Source of the DNA: Desulfuromonadaceae bacterium GWB2_53_15
GTDB taxonomy: Bacteria > Desulfobacterota > Desulfuromonadia > Geobacterales > Pseudopelobacteraceae
Direction of reading: 5' to 3'
Assembly (NCBI GenBank): GCA_001824455.1
Contig: MHXL01000026.1
Location: 1 to 6,942 of the forward strand
Length of the DNA stretch: 6,942 bases
In this document: positions 1-6,067 of the stretch, piece after piece
Numbering within the stretch: the first letter of the stretch is position 1
Layout: each line of letters begins with the position of its first letter
Program-made: the position numbers and the translations under genes
Notes under the pieces: model-generated
Database searches by the model: none
Told to the model about the DNA's origin: nothing
Seen by the model: the letters and a program-made list of their open reading frames with translations, nothing else

Positions 1-38
1 TTCCGGATATAAACAAGAAAGTGGTGGCGAATCGATGA
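1..38 (+). CDS. possible 3' tail of an upstream gene (partial)
   Basis: Reading from base 3, eleven open codons (P D I N K K V V A N R) end in a TGA at 36-38. That TGA overlaps the ATG of the next gene as ATGA. The same ATGA junction occurs twice more in this window (574-577 and 3122-3125), which is the main reason to believe an upstream gene ends here. Nothing can be said of its function. The alternative is a stop in frame 1 at 10-12 (TAA), which would put the upstream gene's end 22 bases before the next start. Confidence 0.35.
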   Translation, partial: PDINKKVVANR

Positions 39-577
39 CCATTCGATGCCTTCACTGTGGTGGCATTGTTGAATATCGTAATTTCAATCAACGTATTTTG
101 GGCGTTTTCAAGTTGGCCTGTAGACTCTGCAATCAAACCATGAATATTACACCGTTGGCATTTGAACATGTTCGGAATGACTACCCGCGTAATTGTCGGG
201 CCTTCAATTGGATGAAGAAAGGGAGAGTGCCGGTTTATGTGGTCCCTTGTATGAACGAAGCGGAGTTTGAAGCGCAACGTGAGCGACTATTGGAAGAAAT
301 CCTGATAGTTGGTTTTCTCGATGCCGACAAGCGAAAGCAGGAGCGGCTTTATCAGGGACTGCCGGTGCTGGATACAGGGGAAGAAATCATAAAAAATCTG
401 GCTTTAGAGGGGCACGGGTTTGTCATACCCCTTACCCGCTATGCGGACAAACTTTACAGTGATCTTTTAGGCGCCGGAGTATCTCCAGATCGAATATGTC
501 GTCTTGATACACTTCAAATTGGATCTGTCAAAGAGACTCTTACCAAGCAACTTCTCGCCGGAAAGGAAACCCAATGA
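35..577 (+). CDS. small zinc-ribbon protein with degenerate Rossmann-like tail, function unknown
   Basis: The product is 180 residues. The N-terminus carries two CxxC knuckles, C5-x-x-C8 and C29-x-x-C32, the spacing of a zinc ribbon. From about residue 65 the sequence resembles the nucleotide- or sugar-binding Rossmann segment found at the C-terminus of sugar C-methyltransferases and in PglD-type N-terminal domains: PVYV at 66-69, IVGFLDAD at 91-98, KxQ then GLPVL at 108-112, and GAGVSPDRI at 146-154. The glycine-rich turn expected after PVYV (usually GAG) reads PCM here, so nucleotide binding is doubtful. There is no SAM-binding core. The reading frame stays open to the left window edge, so a longer protein cannot be excluded, but the ATGA overlap with a possible upstream gene supports ATG 35. 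The Shine-Dalgarno is weak (GGTGG at 23-27). The stop overlaps the next start (ATGA at 574-577), so the two are probably translated together. I do not recognise a named family; the domain calls are by eye. Confidence 0.75.
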   Translation: MTIRCLHCGGIVEYRNFNQRILGVFKLACRLCNQTMNITPLAFEHVRNDYPRNCRAFNWMKKGRVPVYVVPCMNEAEFEAQRERLLEEILIVGFLDADKRKQERLYQGLPVLDTGEEIIKNLALEGHGFVIPLTRYADKLYSDLLGAGVSPDRICRLDTLQIGSVKETLTKQLLAGKETQ

Positions 578-1593
578 ATCAAGCCGATTATCTTTCTTTT
601 TATAATAATAAAAATGTACTGGTTGCTGGCGGGACCGGGGTGATTGGTCTTCCGACGGTGGAGATGCTCCTGAAGGCTGGGGCAGAGGTCACGGTTGTAG
701 CAATGGACCCGCCCGAATACGCTGCTGCTGTCCTTCCTGATGGGGTAATATATCGTAAACTCGACCTGACCCTCTTGGATAATTGCCTTTCCGCGACAGA
801 AGGACAAGAGGTAGTCCTGAACCTGGTCGGGATCAAAGGTTCTACCGGCATCGGCGAAACCAAGGTGGCCAGCTATCTGGTCCCCATGCTCTGGTTCCAG
901 ACCAATCTGATGGAGGCGGCTTTTCGGTGTCGTGCGGAGAGGTTTCTCTTTGTTGGAAGTATTTGCAGTTACCCATACTCGGTCGAGGCAAAGAAGGAGG
1001 AATCTCTTTGGGACGGGTTGCCAAAGCAGAATGATCGCATCCCTGGGCTGGCCAAGCGAATAGGAGAAGTGCAGGGTGAAGCCTATTTGAAAGAGTATGG
1101 TTGGGATGCCGTTCGTATCGTTCGCCCCTCCAATATTTATGGTCCTTTTGATGATTTTGATCCTGCCACGGCTCAAGTTATCCCGTCTCTGATCAGGCGA
1201 GTGCTCGACGGAGAAAACCCTCTGACGGTCTGGGGTGACGGTTCGGCAGTACGGGATTTTGTATTCTCTCGCGATGTGGCTGATTGGATACTAAGGGTGG
1301 TTGCCACAGGTCCGGTGTGCGAGCCGCTAAACCTGGGAAGTGGCGACGGAGTAACCATCCGCGAATTGGCGGAGACGGTAGTTTCGGTTATTGCTCCGAA
1401 TGTTTCCATTGTTTGGGATAAAACAAAACCCTCGGGCGACCCTGCCAGGATTCTCTCAATGGATAAAACGGAATCATTTTTTGGAAAATTACCTGTAACT
1501 TCTTTAGCTGAAGGAATTCGGCTGACTACCGATTGGTATTTAAAAAACAAGGAAATATTATCAAGAAAGGCGGAGCGATACTATGGCAGATAA
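574..1593 (+). CDS. NAD-dependent epimerase/dehydratase-like extended SDR (GDP-fucose synthase-related), catalytic Tyr missing
   Basis: The product is 339 residues, normal for an extended SDR, and probably acts in the cytoplasm on a nucleotide sugar. The Rossmann motif G19-x-x-G22-x-x-G25 is followed by Asp45 at the end of the second strand, which suggests NAD. The C-terminal substrate half matches the GDP-L-fucose synthase and epimerase pattern: RPSNIYGP at 184-191, VIP at 202-204, VWGDGSAVRDF at 219-229, LNLGSG at 252-257 and KPSGDPAR at 285-292. The catalytic Ser lies in GSICSYP (S129) and the Lys is K161. The usual Tyr four residues before the Lys is Pro157 (PGLAK), and the codon is a clear CCT. 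By alignment to E. coli Fcl, the epimerisation Cys is retained (C131) but the His is Gln201. The start has a good Shine-Dalgarno (AAAGGA, 562-567) and overlaps the preceding stop as ATGA; the 3' end overlaps the next gene by 11 bases. It is clearly paralogous to the SDR at 5068-6054. Substrate unknown. Confidence 0.9.
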   Translation: MNQADYLSFYNNKNVLVAGGTGVIGLPTVEMLLKAGAEVTVVAMDPPEYAAAVLPDGVIYRKLDLTLLDNCLSATEGQEVVLNLVGIKGSTGIGETKVASYLVPMLWFQTNLMEAAFRCRAERFLFVGSICSYPYSVEAKKEESLWDGLPKQNDRIPGLAKRIGEVQGEAYLKEYGWDAVRIVRPSNIYGPFDDFDPATAQVIPSLIRRVLDGENPLTVWGDGSAVRDFVFSRDVADWILRVVATGPVCEPLNLGSGDGVTIRELAETVVSVIAPNVSIVWDKTKPSGDPARILSMDKTESFFGKLPVTSLAEGIRLTTDWYLKNKEILSRKAERYYGR

Positions 1594-2005
1594 GGAAAGA
1601 CTTTTTCTTACACCATTTGCAGAGTTGATTGACCGGTTGACGGTTGACCAGATAAAGGAAGTCCTTCTTCCGACAGGGAAAGAAAGTTATGCTGAAGAAA
1701 TGCGCCGAATCTGCCATGATATTGATCTCTTGATAGAAGAGCGGAATATGCCGATCTCTTCAAGGTTATTGCGGATTGTGGTGGCGCTTGCACAGATGAA
1801 TGTTCATATTTGGTATCTCAAGGACCGGATGCAGGAGGATGGAGAACGATATAACGAGTTTTTGAAGCTTGCCCACCAACTCAATGGTATTCGAAACCGG
1901 ATGAAGAACCTCCTTTTGGAGGAGGCGGGAGAGCGGGAGAAATCGGCGGAAAGGTCGAACTTCAACACGGATGGCCTTGAGGGTTGGGATGTCAGTATCT
2001 CTTGA
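1583..2005 (+). CDS. small helical protein of unknown function
   Basis: The product is 140 residues, predominantly charged and apparently helical, with no signal peptide, membrane span or cysteine motif. Visible landmarks are LTPFAELIDRLTVDQIK at 9-25, a hydrophobic stretch around 62-72 (LLRIVVALAQM), IWYLKD at 76-81 and HQLNGIRNRMKN at 98-109, then a hydrophilic tail. The LIDRLT and IWxLxD / N-x-x-RN signatures remind me of small helical proteins, DUF4254-like, that sit among glycan biosynthesis genes, but this is a weak resemblance from memory. The start has GGAG at 1572-1575, seven bases upstream, and overlaps the preceding gene's end by 11 bases. The 3' end overlaps the next gene. Its place between an SDR and an aldo/keto reductase inside tightly overlapping genes argues that it is real and co-expressed. 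It may be an accessory or scaffold protein for the pathway enzymes, which is inference only. Confidence 0.8.
   Translation: MADKERLFLTPFAELIDRLTVDQIKEVLLPTGKESYAEEMRRICHDIDLLIEERNMPISSRLLRIVVALAQMNVHIWYLKDRMQEDGERYNEFLKLAHQLNGIRNRMKNLLLEEAGEREKSAERSNFNTDGLEGWDVSIS
1979..1983 (+). promoter_or_regulatory. ribosome binding site deciding the start of the first aldo/keto reductase
   Basis: GAGGG lies five bases before the ATG at 1989. The in-frame ATG at 1971 has only a distant AAGG (1951-1954) at poor spacing. Starting at 1989 puts the catalytic Asp, Tyr, Lys and His at residues 53, 58, 83 and 116, almost the numbering of the paralogue downstream. Confidence 0.6.
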
Positions 2006-3125
2006 CACTGTTGACGGAACTCCAATTTCCAGATTGGCATTTGGCGCTACCGGAACCGGGACCGCCGAACAAGCCACTCCGGAAAAGGACGCCTCCAGAA
2101 TCAATCTTTTTCGATCCGCCTTCGAATTGGGGATTAATGTATTTGACACGGCTGAGCTATATGGCGGAGGATATTCAGAAATACTTCTGGGAAGGGCTTT
2201 CTCTCGCTGCAGGGAATCGGTCTTTATTTGCACAAAGTTCAATCCGGACAACGCATCCGCCGCCGGTATTGCTCGAGCAGTTGAAGGGAGTTTGCGTCGC
2301 CTCGGGACAGACTACATAGACCTTTACCAGCTGCATTGGCCATCACCGTTTGTACCTTTCGAAGAGAGTTGGCACACTCTTACCCGGCTTCTCGAAGAAG
2401 GGAAGATCCGTTTTTTCGGAGTGGGAAATTGCTCCTATGAGGAGCTCTTGAATTACGAGTTCTTGTCGGGAGGGAAAATCACCTCGGTAGAACTTCCTTT
2501 CAATATTGCAGAGCCGGAGATAGCAAAGCCCTTTCTTTCGTGGGCGTGCAACACAGAGAAGAGGATTTTCGCCTATAGCCCCTTGGGACAAGGAAGGTTG
2601 TGTCATTCGCTCTCAAAGGTGCCAATCCTGTTGGAGATATTTGAACGGCACAGCATTTCCGAAAACCAGCTCGCCTTGGCTTGGGTTATGTCTCACCCTG
2701 GTACTGTTCCAGTTTTCCAGACAAGCAGCTTAAACCATCTCCGGGATAATCTTGCAGGAGCGTCTATTTCGCTCAATCAGAAAGAGGTCAAAGAGTTGGG
2801 GAATGTCTACGCCACCCCGCCCCGGGAAATCCGTCTTTCCCAGGTCAGGATTGGGTCATTGGATGGTCGGGATGGGTACTCATCCTGCGAGGAAGCTCAG
2901 GATAATCTCCACAACTGGATTCCCAGCCCGGCTCTGCTTGCAGAGCGAATTCGTCGAGGGGGGCACCCGCCACCATTGCGACTTGTCGGACCAAATGTAG
3001 AGGGATTGTATTGTCTTGATCGTTATGATTTCGGTGGAGAAATGAAAAAATATTGGGCTTGGCGACTTGCTTTCGATGAAAATGCCAAGGTGTTGGCATA
3101 TATCTTTGACTCGCAGAGGAAATGA
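1989..3125 (+). CDS. aldo/keto reductase with C-terminal ParB/Srx-like domain (paralogue A), altered cofactor pocket
   Basis: The product is 378 residues from ATG 1989 (384 from the less likely ATG 1971). Residues 1 to about 275 are an aldo/keto reductase barrel with the full catalytic tetrad: D53 and Y58 in DTAELYG, K83 in CTKF, H116 in YQLHWPSP. Family members usually reduce aldehydes or ketones with NAD(P)H; in a sugar cluster a keto-sugar substrate is plausible. Several cofactor-contact positions are unusual. The Ser of GVSN is Gly146, the Gln of the following strand is Glu168, and the Lys of the IPK motif that grips the NADPH phosphate is Gln244 (PVFQ). The barrel is followed by about 100 extra residues (278-378), far beyond the typical reductase length. 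These align with the tail of the next gene and read like a ParB/Srx-fold domain: REIRLSQVR at 279-287, IPSPALLAERIRRGG at 311-325, a YxL-type strand, then KKYWAWRLAF at 353-362. The gene overlaps the preceding one by 17 bases and the next as ATGA. Confidence 0.88.
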   Translation: MSVSLDTVDGTPISRLAFGATGTGTAEQATPEKDASRINLFRSAFELGINVFDTAELYGGGYSEILLGRAFSRCRESVFICTKFNPDNASAAGIARAVEGSLRRLGTDYIDLYQLHWPSPFVPFEESWHTLTRLLEEGKIRFFGVGNCSYEELLNYEFLSGGKITSVELPFNIAEPEIAKPFLSWACNTEKRIFAYSPLGQGRLCHSLSKVPILLEIFERHSISENQLALAWVMSHPGTVPVFQTSSLNHLRDNLAGASISLNQKEVKELGNVYATPPREIRLSQVRIGSLDGRDGYSSCEEAQDNLHNWIPSPALLAERIRRGGHPPPLRLVGPNVEGLYCLDRYDFGGEMKKYWAWRLAFDENAKVLAYIFDSQRK

Positions 3126-4252
3126 TGAATCTACAGCCAAAGCAGATCGGAGAAGAAAAGATTCCGGCCATCGGCCAAGGTTGCATGGGTATTGGAGGAC
3201 GTTTTACCATCGACAGGAGCCGTGATGCAGAGCAGATTGCCGCTTTAAAGCTCGGCATTGATCTCGGTATGACCTTTATTGACACTGCAGAGGGTTACGG
3301 AGGTGGGCATTCAGAGGAGTTGGTGGGTGAGGCGGTGGCGGGAATACGCGAGTATGTTTTTTTGGCATCGAAGGTCTCGCCAAACCATTTGTCGGTGGAG
3401 TTACTGACACTTGCTTGCGAAGATAGCCTTCGTCGCCTGAAAACCGATCGGCTGGACCTTTACCAGGTCCATTGGCCCAATCCGGCAATACCCCTGGAAG
3501 AGACCTTGGGAGGACTTCTTAGATTGCGGGAACAGGGGAAAATCCGGCACATCGGAGTCAGTAATTTCTCTCTTCCGGAATTAAGACGCACCCGCTCCAT
3601 ACTAGGTTCTACCCCGCTATTTTCGGTACAGACCGAGTACAATCTCTTCGAGCGGGGCCCCGAAGAAGGGATCATCCCTTGGTGTGCCAAAGAGGGTGTG
3701 CTGTTTATTGCTTACAGTCCCTTGGATCAGGGGCGTGTAGTGGGAAGCGAAGCTGTGCGGTTGCGCCTTGTTAAATTAGCCCGGGACGTTGGATGCACTC
3801 CGTCTCAATTAGCACTGGCTTTTTTACGTTCACAAGGGCCGGTTCTTCCAATTCCGAAAGCATTAAGCGAGGAACATATAAGAGAGAATGCTGGTGCTTC
3901 GGAGATTGTTCTCCCCTCAGGCATACGTAGCCAGATGGATGCTGAGTGCCGGGTTGAGGTGAAACTGGTCCCTTGGCATCATATACGTCCAGCACCTGAC
4001 AAAACCGGAGATCATGCGGTTTACACCACTATCGAGGAGGCTCGGGCTAATCTGGCTGGTCATTCACCATCGCCCCAGGATTTGGCTATGGAAATAGTAC
4101 GGAATGATCGTATAAAGCCGATTCGAGTCACTCCAATCTCCGAAGGAAATGGCGTGTTTCAATATGATCTTGCCGAGGGAAGAATTCGTTTCTGGGCTTG
4201 GGTTTTGGCATTTGACGGTGAACGGGATGTGCCGGTCTTGGTAAGGGACTGA
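3122..4252 (+). CDS. aldo/keto reductase with C-terminal ParB/Srx-like domain (paralogue B)
   Basis: The product is 376 residues. The barrel (about 1-275) has the canonical tetrad at D54, Y59, K84 and H117, the nicotinamide contacts S147-N148 (GVSNFS) and Q170, and an intact IPK...S...R..N cofactor motif (K246, S249, R254, N256), consistent with NADPH use. It is therefore likely to be an active reductase, with the substrate probably a nucleotide-linked or free keto-sugar. Residues 278-376 form an added domain: VKLVPWHHIRPAPD at 280-293, SPSPQDLAMEIVRND at 315-329, KPIRV at 332-336, a QYDL strand, AEGRIRFWAW at 351-360 and VPVLV at 370-374. This order (helix with LAxxI, PIxV strand, G-x-x-R-x-x-A helix, VPVxV strand) is that of ParB/sulfiredoxin-fold domains. 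The gene starts in ATGATG; the first ATG overlaps the previous stop, while AGAGGA at 3115-3120 is better spaced for the second at 3125. It is a tandem duplicate of the previous gene. Confidence 0.92.
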   Translation: MMNLQPKQIGEEKIPAIGQGCMGIGGRFTIDRSRDAEQIAALKLGIDLGMTFIDTAEGYGGGHSEELVGEAVAGIREYVFLASKVSPNHLSVELLTLACEDSLRRLKTDRLDLYQVHWPNPAIPLEETLGGLLRLREQGKIRHIGVSNFSLPELRRTRSILGSTPLFSVQTEYNLFERGPEEGIIPWCAKEGVLFIAYSPLDQGRVVGSEAVRLRLVKLARDVGCTPSQLALAFLRSQGPVLPIPKALSEEHIRENAGASEIVLPSGIRSQMDAECRVEVKLVPWHHIRPAPDKTGDHAVYTTIEEARANLAGHSPSPQDLAMEIVRNDRIKPIRVTPISEGNGVFQYDLAEGRIRFWAWVLAFDGERDVPVLVRD

Positions 4253-4266
4253 TTATGAGTAGACTG

Positions 4267-4272
4267 AAAGGA
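4267..4272 (+). promoter_or_regulatory. ribosome binding site of the methyltransferase gene
   Basis: AAAGGA sits six bases before ATG 4279 in a 26-base gap. This is the first junction in the window where genes do not overlap, so this gene can initiate independently of the one upstream. No terminator hairpin or convincing promoter is visible in the gap. Confidence 0.6.
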
Positions 4273-4278
4273 TAAAAT

Positions 4279-5037
4279 ATGGAGACAATTGAGACCGGAA
4301 TTAAGACGTACGATAGCACGGAAGAACGGATGGTTCGGCAAAAAATGGTCCAACTTTTGAAGGAAACCCCGATTCCAGAGGATCAGCTCCTCTCAAATCT
4401 GGGGCTCTTTCTCAATTCCAAGAATCTTTCAAGGATTCTCTTTATGGACCACCTGTACCAACTGGCTGTGGATGTGCCTGGGGTAGTCATGGAGTTCGGG
4501 GTGCGATGGGGACAGAACAGCGCTCTTTTTGCGGCATTAAGGGGGATTTACGAACCATTCAACCGTCACCGTAAGATTATCGGTTTCGATACCTTTGAAG
4601 GTTTCCCGTCCGTTGCTCCGCAGGATGGCGCGTCTGATATGATCTATACTGGAAACCTGGCTGTAGGAGCCGGATACAAGGATTATCTTGACGAGATACT
4701 TCGCTGTCAGGAACAGGACAATCCGCTGGGACATATAACCAAGTACGATCTAAGAAAGGGAGATGCATGCCTGGAAATCGAGAAATATCTGGCAGAAAAT
4801 CCGCAAACAATTGTGGCGCTGGCATACTTTGATTTTGATCTGTACGAGCCTACTAAAAAGTGTCTTGAGATGATCGGCCCTCGCTTGGTCAAAGGGAGCG
4901 TAATCGGTTTCGACGAACTAAATGATCCTGATTCACCCGGAGAAACCCTTGCCCTGATGGACACGCTCGGACTGCGTAATGTCCGGTTGAAGAGATACCG
5001 CTATGCATCTCGGGTGTCCTATTTCGTCATCGAGTAG
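4279..5037 (+). CDS. TylF/MycF-like SAM-dependent O-methyltransferase
   Basis: The product is 252 residues, matching the size of the macrocin-O-methyltransferase (TylF/MycF) family, which methylates hydroxyls on deoxysugars with SAM and a divalent metal. The SAM-binding motif I is MEFGVRWGQ at 71-79. Strand two ends in the acidic FDTFEGFP (103-110). The metal and catalytic region is FDFDLYEP at 184-191 (D185, D187), followed by GFDELN at 210-215 (D212, E213), as in metal-dependent members of the family. The N-terminal 60 residues are helical and would form the cap over the active site. The start has a strong Shine-Dalgarno. Given the neighbouring SDRs and aldo/keto reductases, O-methylation of a nucleotide sugar or of a glycan residue is the likely role; the position methylated cannot be told. 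Methylation could alternatively act on a glycan chain end. Confidence 0.87.
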   Translation: METIETGIKTYDSTEERMVRQKMVQLLKETPIPEDQLLSNLGLFLNSKNLSRILFMDHLYQLAVDVPGVVMEFGVRWGQNSALFAALRGIYEPFNRHRKIIGFDTFEGFPSVAPQDGASDMIYTGNLAVGAGYKDYLDEILRCQEQDNPLGHITKYDLRKGDACLEIEKYLAENPQTIVALAYFDFDLYEPTKKCLEMIGPRLVKGSVIGFDELNDPDSPGETLALMDTLGLRNVRLKRYRYASRVSYFVIE

Positions 5038-5056
5038 ATCTTATTTTTATTGATAT

Positions 5057-5061
5057 GGGAG
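5057..5061 (+). promoter_or_regulatory. ribosome binding site deciding the start of the second SDR
   Basis: GGGAG lies six bases before ATG 5068. A TTG at 5050 is in frame and would add six residues, but it has no upstream Shine-Dalgarno, and starting there would place this site inside the coding region. The ATG at 5055 is in another frame. Confidence 0.65.
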
Positions 5062-5067
5062 CAGAAA

Positions 5068-6054
5068 ATGATACAGGACAAGGTGCTAACTTCTTTTAAT
5101 GGAAGTAATGTTCTTATTACTGGTGGTACTGGTTTGATTGGTCGTCAAGTGGTCAAGCTTCTATGCGATTCCGGTGCAAATGTACGGGTCGTCTCACTTG
5201 ATCAGGTTAATGTTGATGGTCGTGCCGAGCATGTACTAGGCGATCTCACCGAATTCAGTCTCTGCAGGGAACTGACAAAGGATATGGATTTTGTTTTCCA
5301 CATGGCCGGGATAAAGGGTTCCGTTGAGGTGACCAAATCCAAACCGGCCAGTTTTTTTGTTCCGCTTCTGATGTTCAATGCCAACGTGCTGGAGGCGTGC
5401 CGCCTTAATAAGGTGCAGAAAGTTGTCTACACCAGTTCAATAGGCGCTTACAGCAGTGCCGAGGTGTTTCGTGAGGGCGAGAACCAGGAAGGCCCCCCCA
5501 TGGATATGTTTCCCGGATGGGCCAAACGCATGGCCGAGCTGCAGGTAAAGGCCTATCAGGAACAATACGGCCTGAGCAATTTCGCCGTGGTGCGCCCCTG
5601 TAATGTGTATGGCCCCGGTGATAATTTCGATCCCGAAAATGCCATGGTAATCCCGACCCTGATGTACCGGATCTTTAACAAGGAAAACCCGGTTGTGGTC
5701 TGGGGCGACGGCAGTGCAGTCAGGGATTTTGCCTACAGTCGCGATGTGGCAGAAGGGGTTATCCTGGCATTGTATTACGGTACACAGGGCGGATTTGTCA
5801 ACCTGGGCAGCGGAACAGGTGTAACCATCAAAGAACTGGTTGAAACATTGCACGGTTTTCTCGGATTCAATTATGAACTTGATGCATCCAAACCGTCGGG
5901 CTTTCCTAAACGGGTGATGGATATTTCCCTGGCACGGGAACTGATCCACTATAACCCAACCACATCACTTCTTGAGGGGCTGAAGGAAACCTGGGAGTGG
6001 TTTATTCAAAATCAGGATGAATATCTCAAAAAGAAGAATTATTTCAAGGAATAG
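5068..6054 (+). CDS. NAD-dependent epimerase/dehydratase-like extended SDR (GDP-fucose synthase-related), catalytic Tyr missing
   Basis: The product is 328 residues. G19-x-x-G22-x-x-G25 with Asp45 at the end of strand two suggests NAD binding. The C-terminal half follows GDP-L-fucose synthase closely: RPCNVYGPGDNFDPEN at 176-191, VIP at 194-196, VWGDGSAVRDF at 211-221, VNLGSG at 244-249, DASKPSGFPKR at 272-282 and a WFIQNQDEY end. The catalytic Ser is S124 and the Lys is K153, but the Tyr position is Pro149 (PGWAK; codon CCC). By alignment with E. coli Fcl, the epimerisation Cys is Gly126 and the His is Met193, so both are lost. It shares with the SDR at 574-1593 the GIKGS loop, the Pro in place of Tyr and the whole VWGDGSAVRDF block, so the two are paralogues. 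Base composition changes inside the gene: by hand count 19 of the first 60 codons end in G or C against 40 of 60 around residues 148-207. It probably modifies a nucleotide sugar in the same pathway. Confidence 0.9.
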   Translation: MIQDKVLTSFNGSNVLITGGTGLIGRQVVKLLCDSGANVRVVSLDQVNVDGRAEHVLGDLTEFSLCRELTKDMDFVFHMAGIKGSVEVTKSKPASFFVPLLMFNANVLEACRLNKVQKVVYTSSIGAYSSAEVFREGENQEGPPMDMFPGWAKRMAELQVKAYQEQYGLSNFAVVRPCNVYGPGDNFDPENAMVIPTLMYRIFNKENPVVVWGDGSAVRDFAYSRDVAEGVILALYYGTQGGFVNLGSGTGVTIKELVETLHGFLGFNYELDASKPSGFPKRVMDISLARELIHYNPTTSLLEGLKETWEWFIQNQDEYLKKKNYFKE

Positions 6055-6060
6055 GGGGAG
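6055..6060 (+). promoter_or_regulatory. ribosome binding site of the third SDR
   Basis: GGGGAG directly follows the stop of the previous gene and lies seven bases before ATG 6068, a strong site in a 13-base gap. It supports this start, which places the Rossmann glycines at residues 11-17 as expected. Confidence 0.6.
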
Positions 6061-6067
6061 ATAGAAT

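Noticed and set aside
514..1176. Minus-strand open frame of 220 codons opposite the first SDR
   Set aside because: The plus-strand protein has clear family motifs over the same bases, and the antisense product shows no motif or plausible ribosome binding site.
1971..1988. ATG six codons upstream of the chosen start of the first aldo/keto reductase
   Set aside because: It has only a poorly spaced AAGG upstream, whereas GAGGG is well placed for ATG 1989. It is not excluded.
2810..3125. The reductase tail as a separate small gene or a frameshifted neighbour fused by error
   Set aside because: The frame runs without interruption from the barrel into the tail, there is no internal start with a ribosome site that clearly serves it, and the paralogue has the same layout.
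5050..5067. TTG start six codons upstream of the second SDR
   Set aside because: It has no Shine-Dalgarno of its own and would bury the good GGGAG site at 5057-5061 inside the gene; ATG 5068 fits better.
5038..5067. AT-rich gap before the second SDR as an internal promoter
   Set aside because: It is T-rich, but I could not pair a convincing -35 and -10 at proper spacing, so no promoter is claimed.
5437..5949. Minus-strand open frame of 170 codons opposite the second SDR
   Set aside because: It is a shadow of the SDR gene, with no recognisable domain in its translation.
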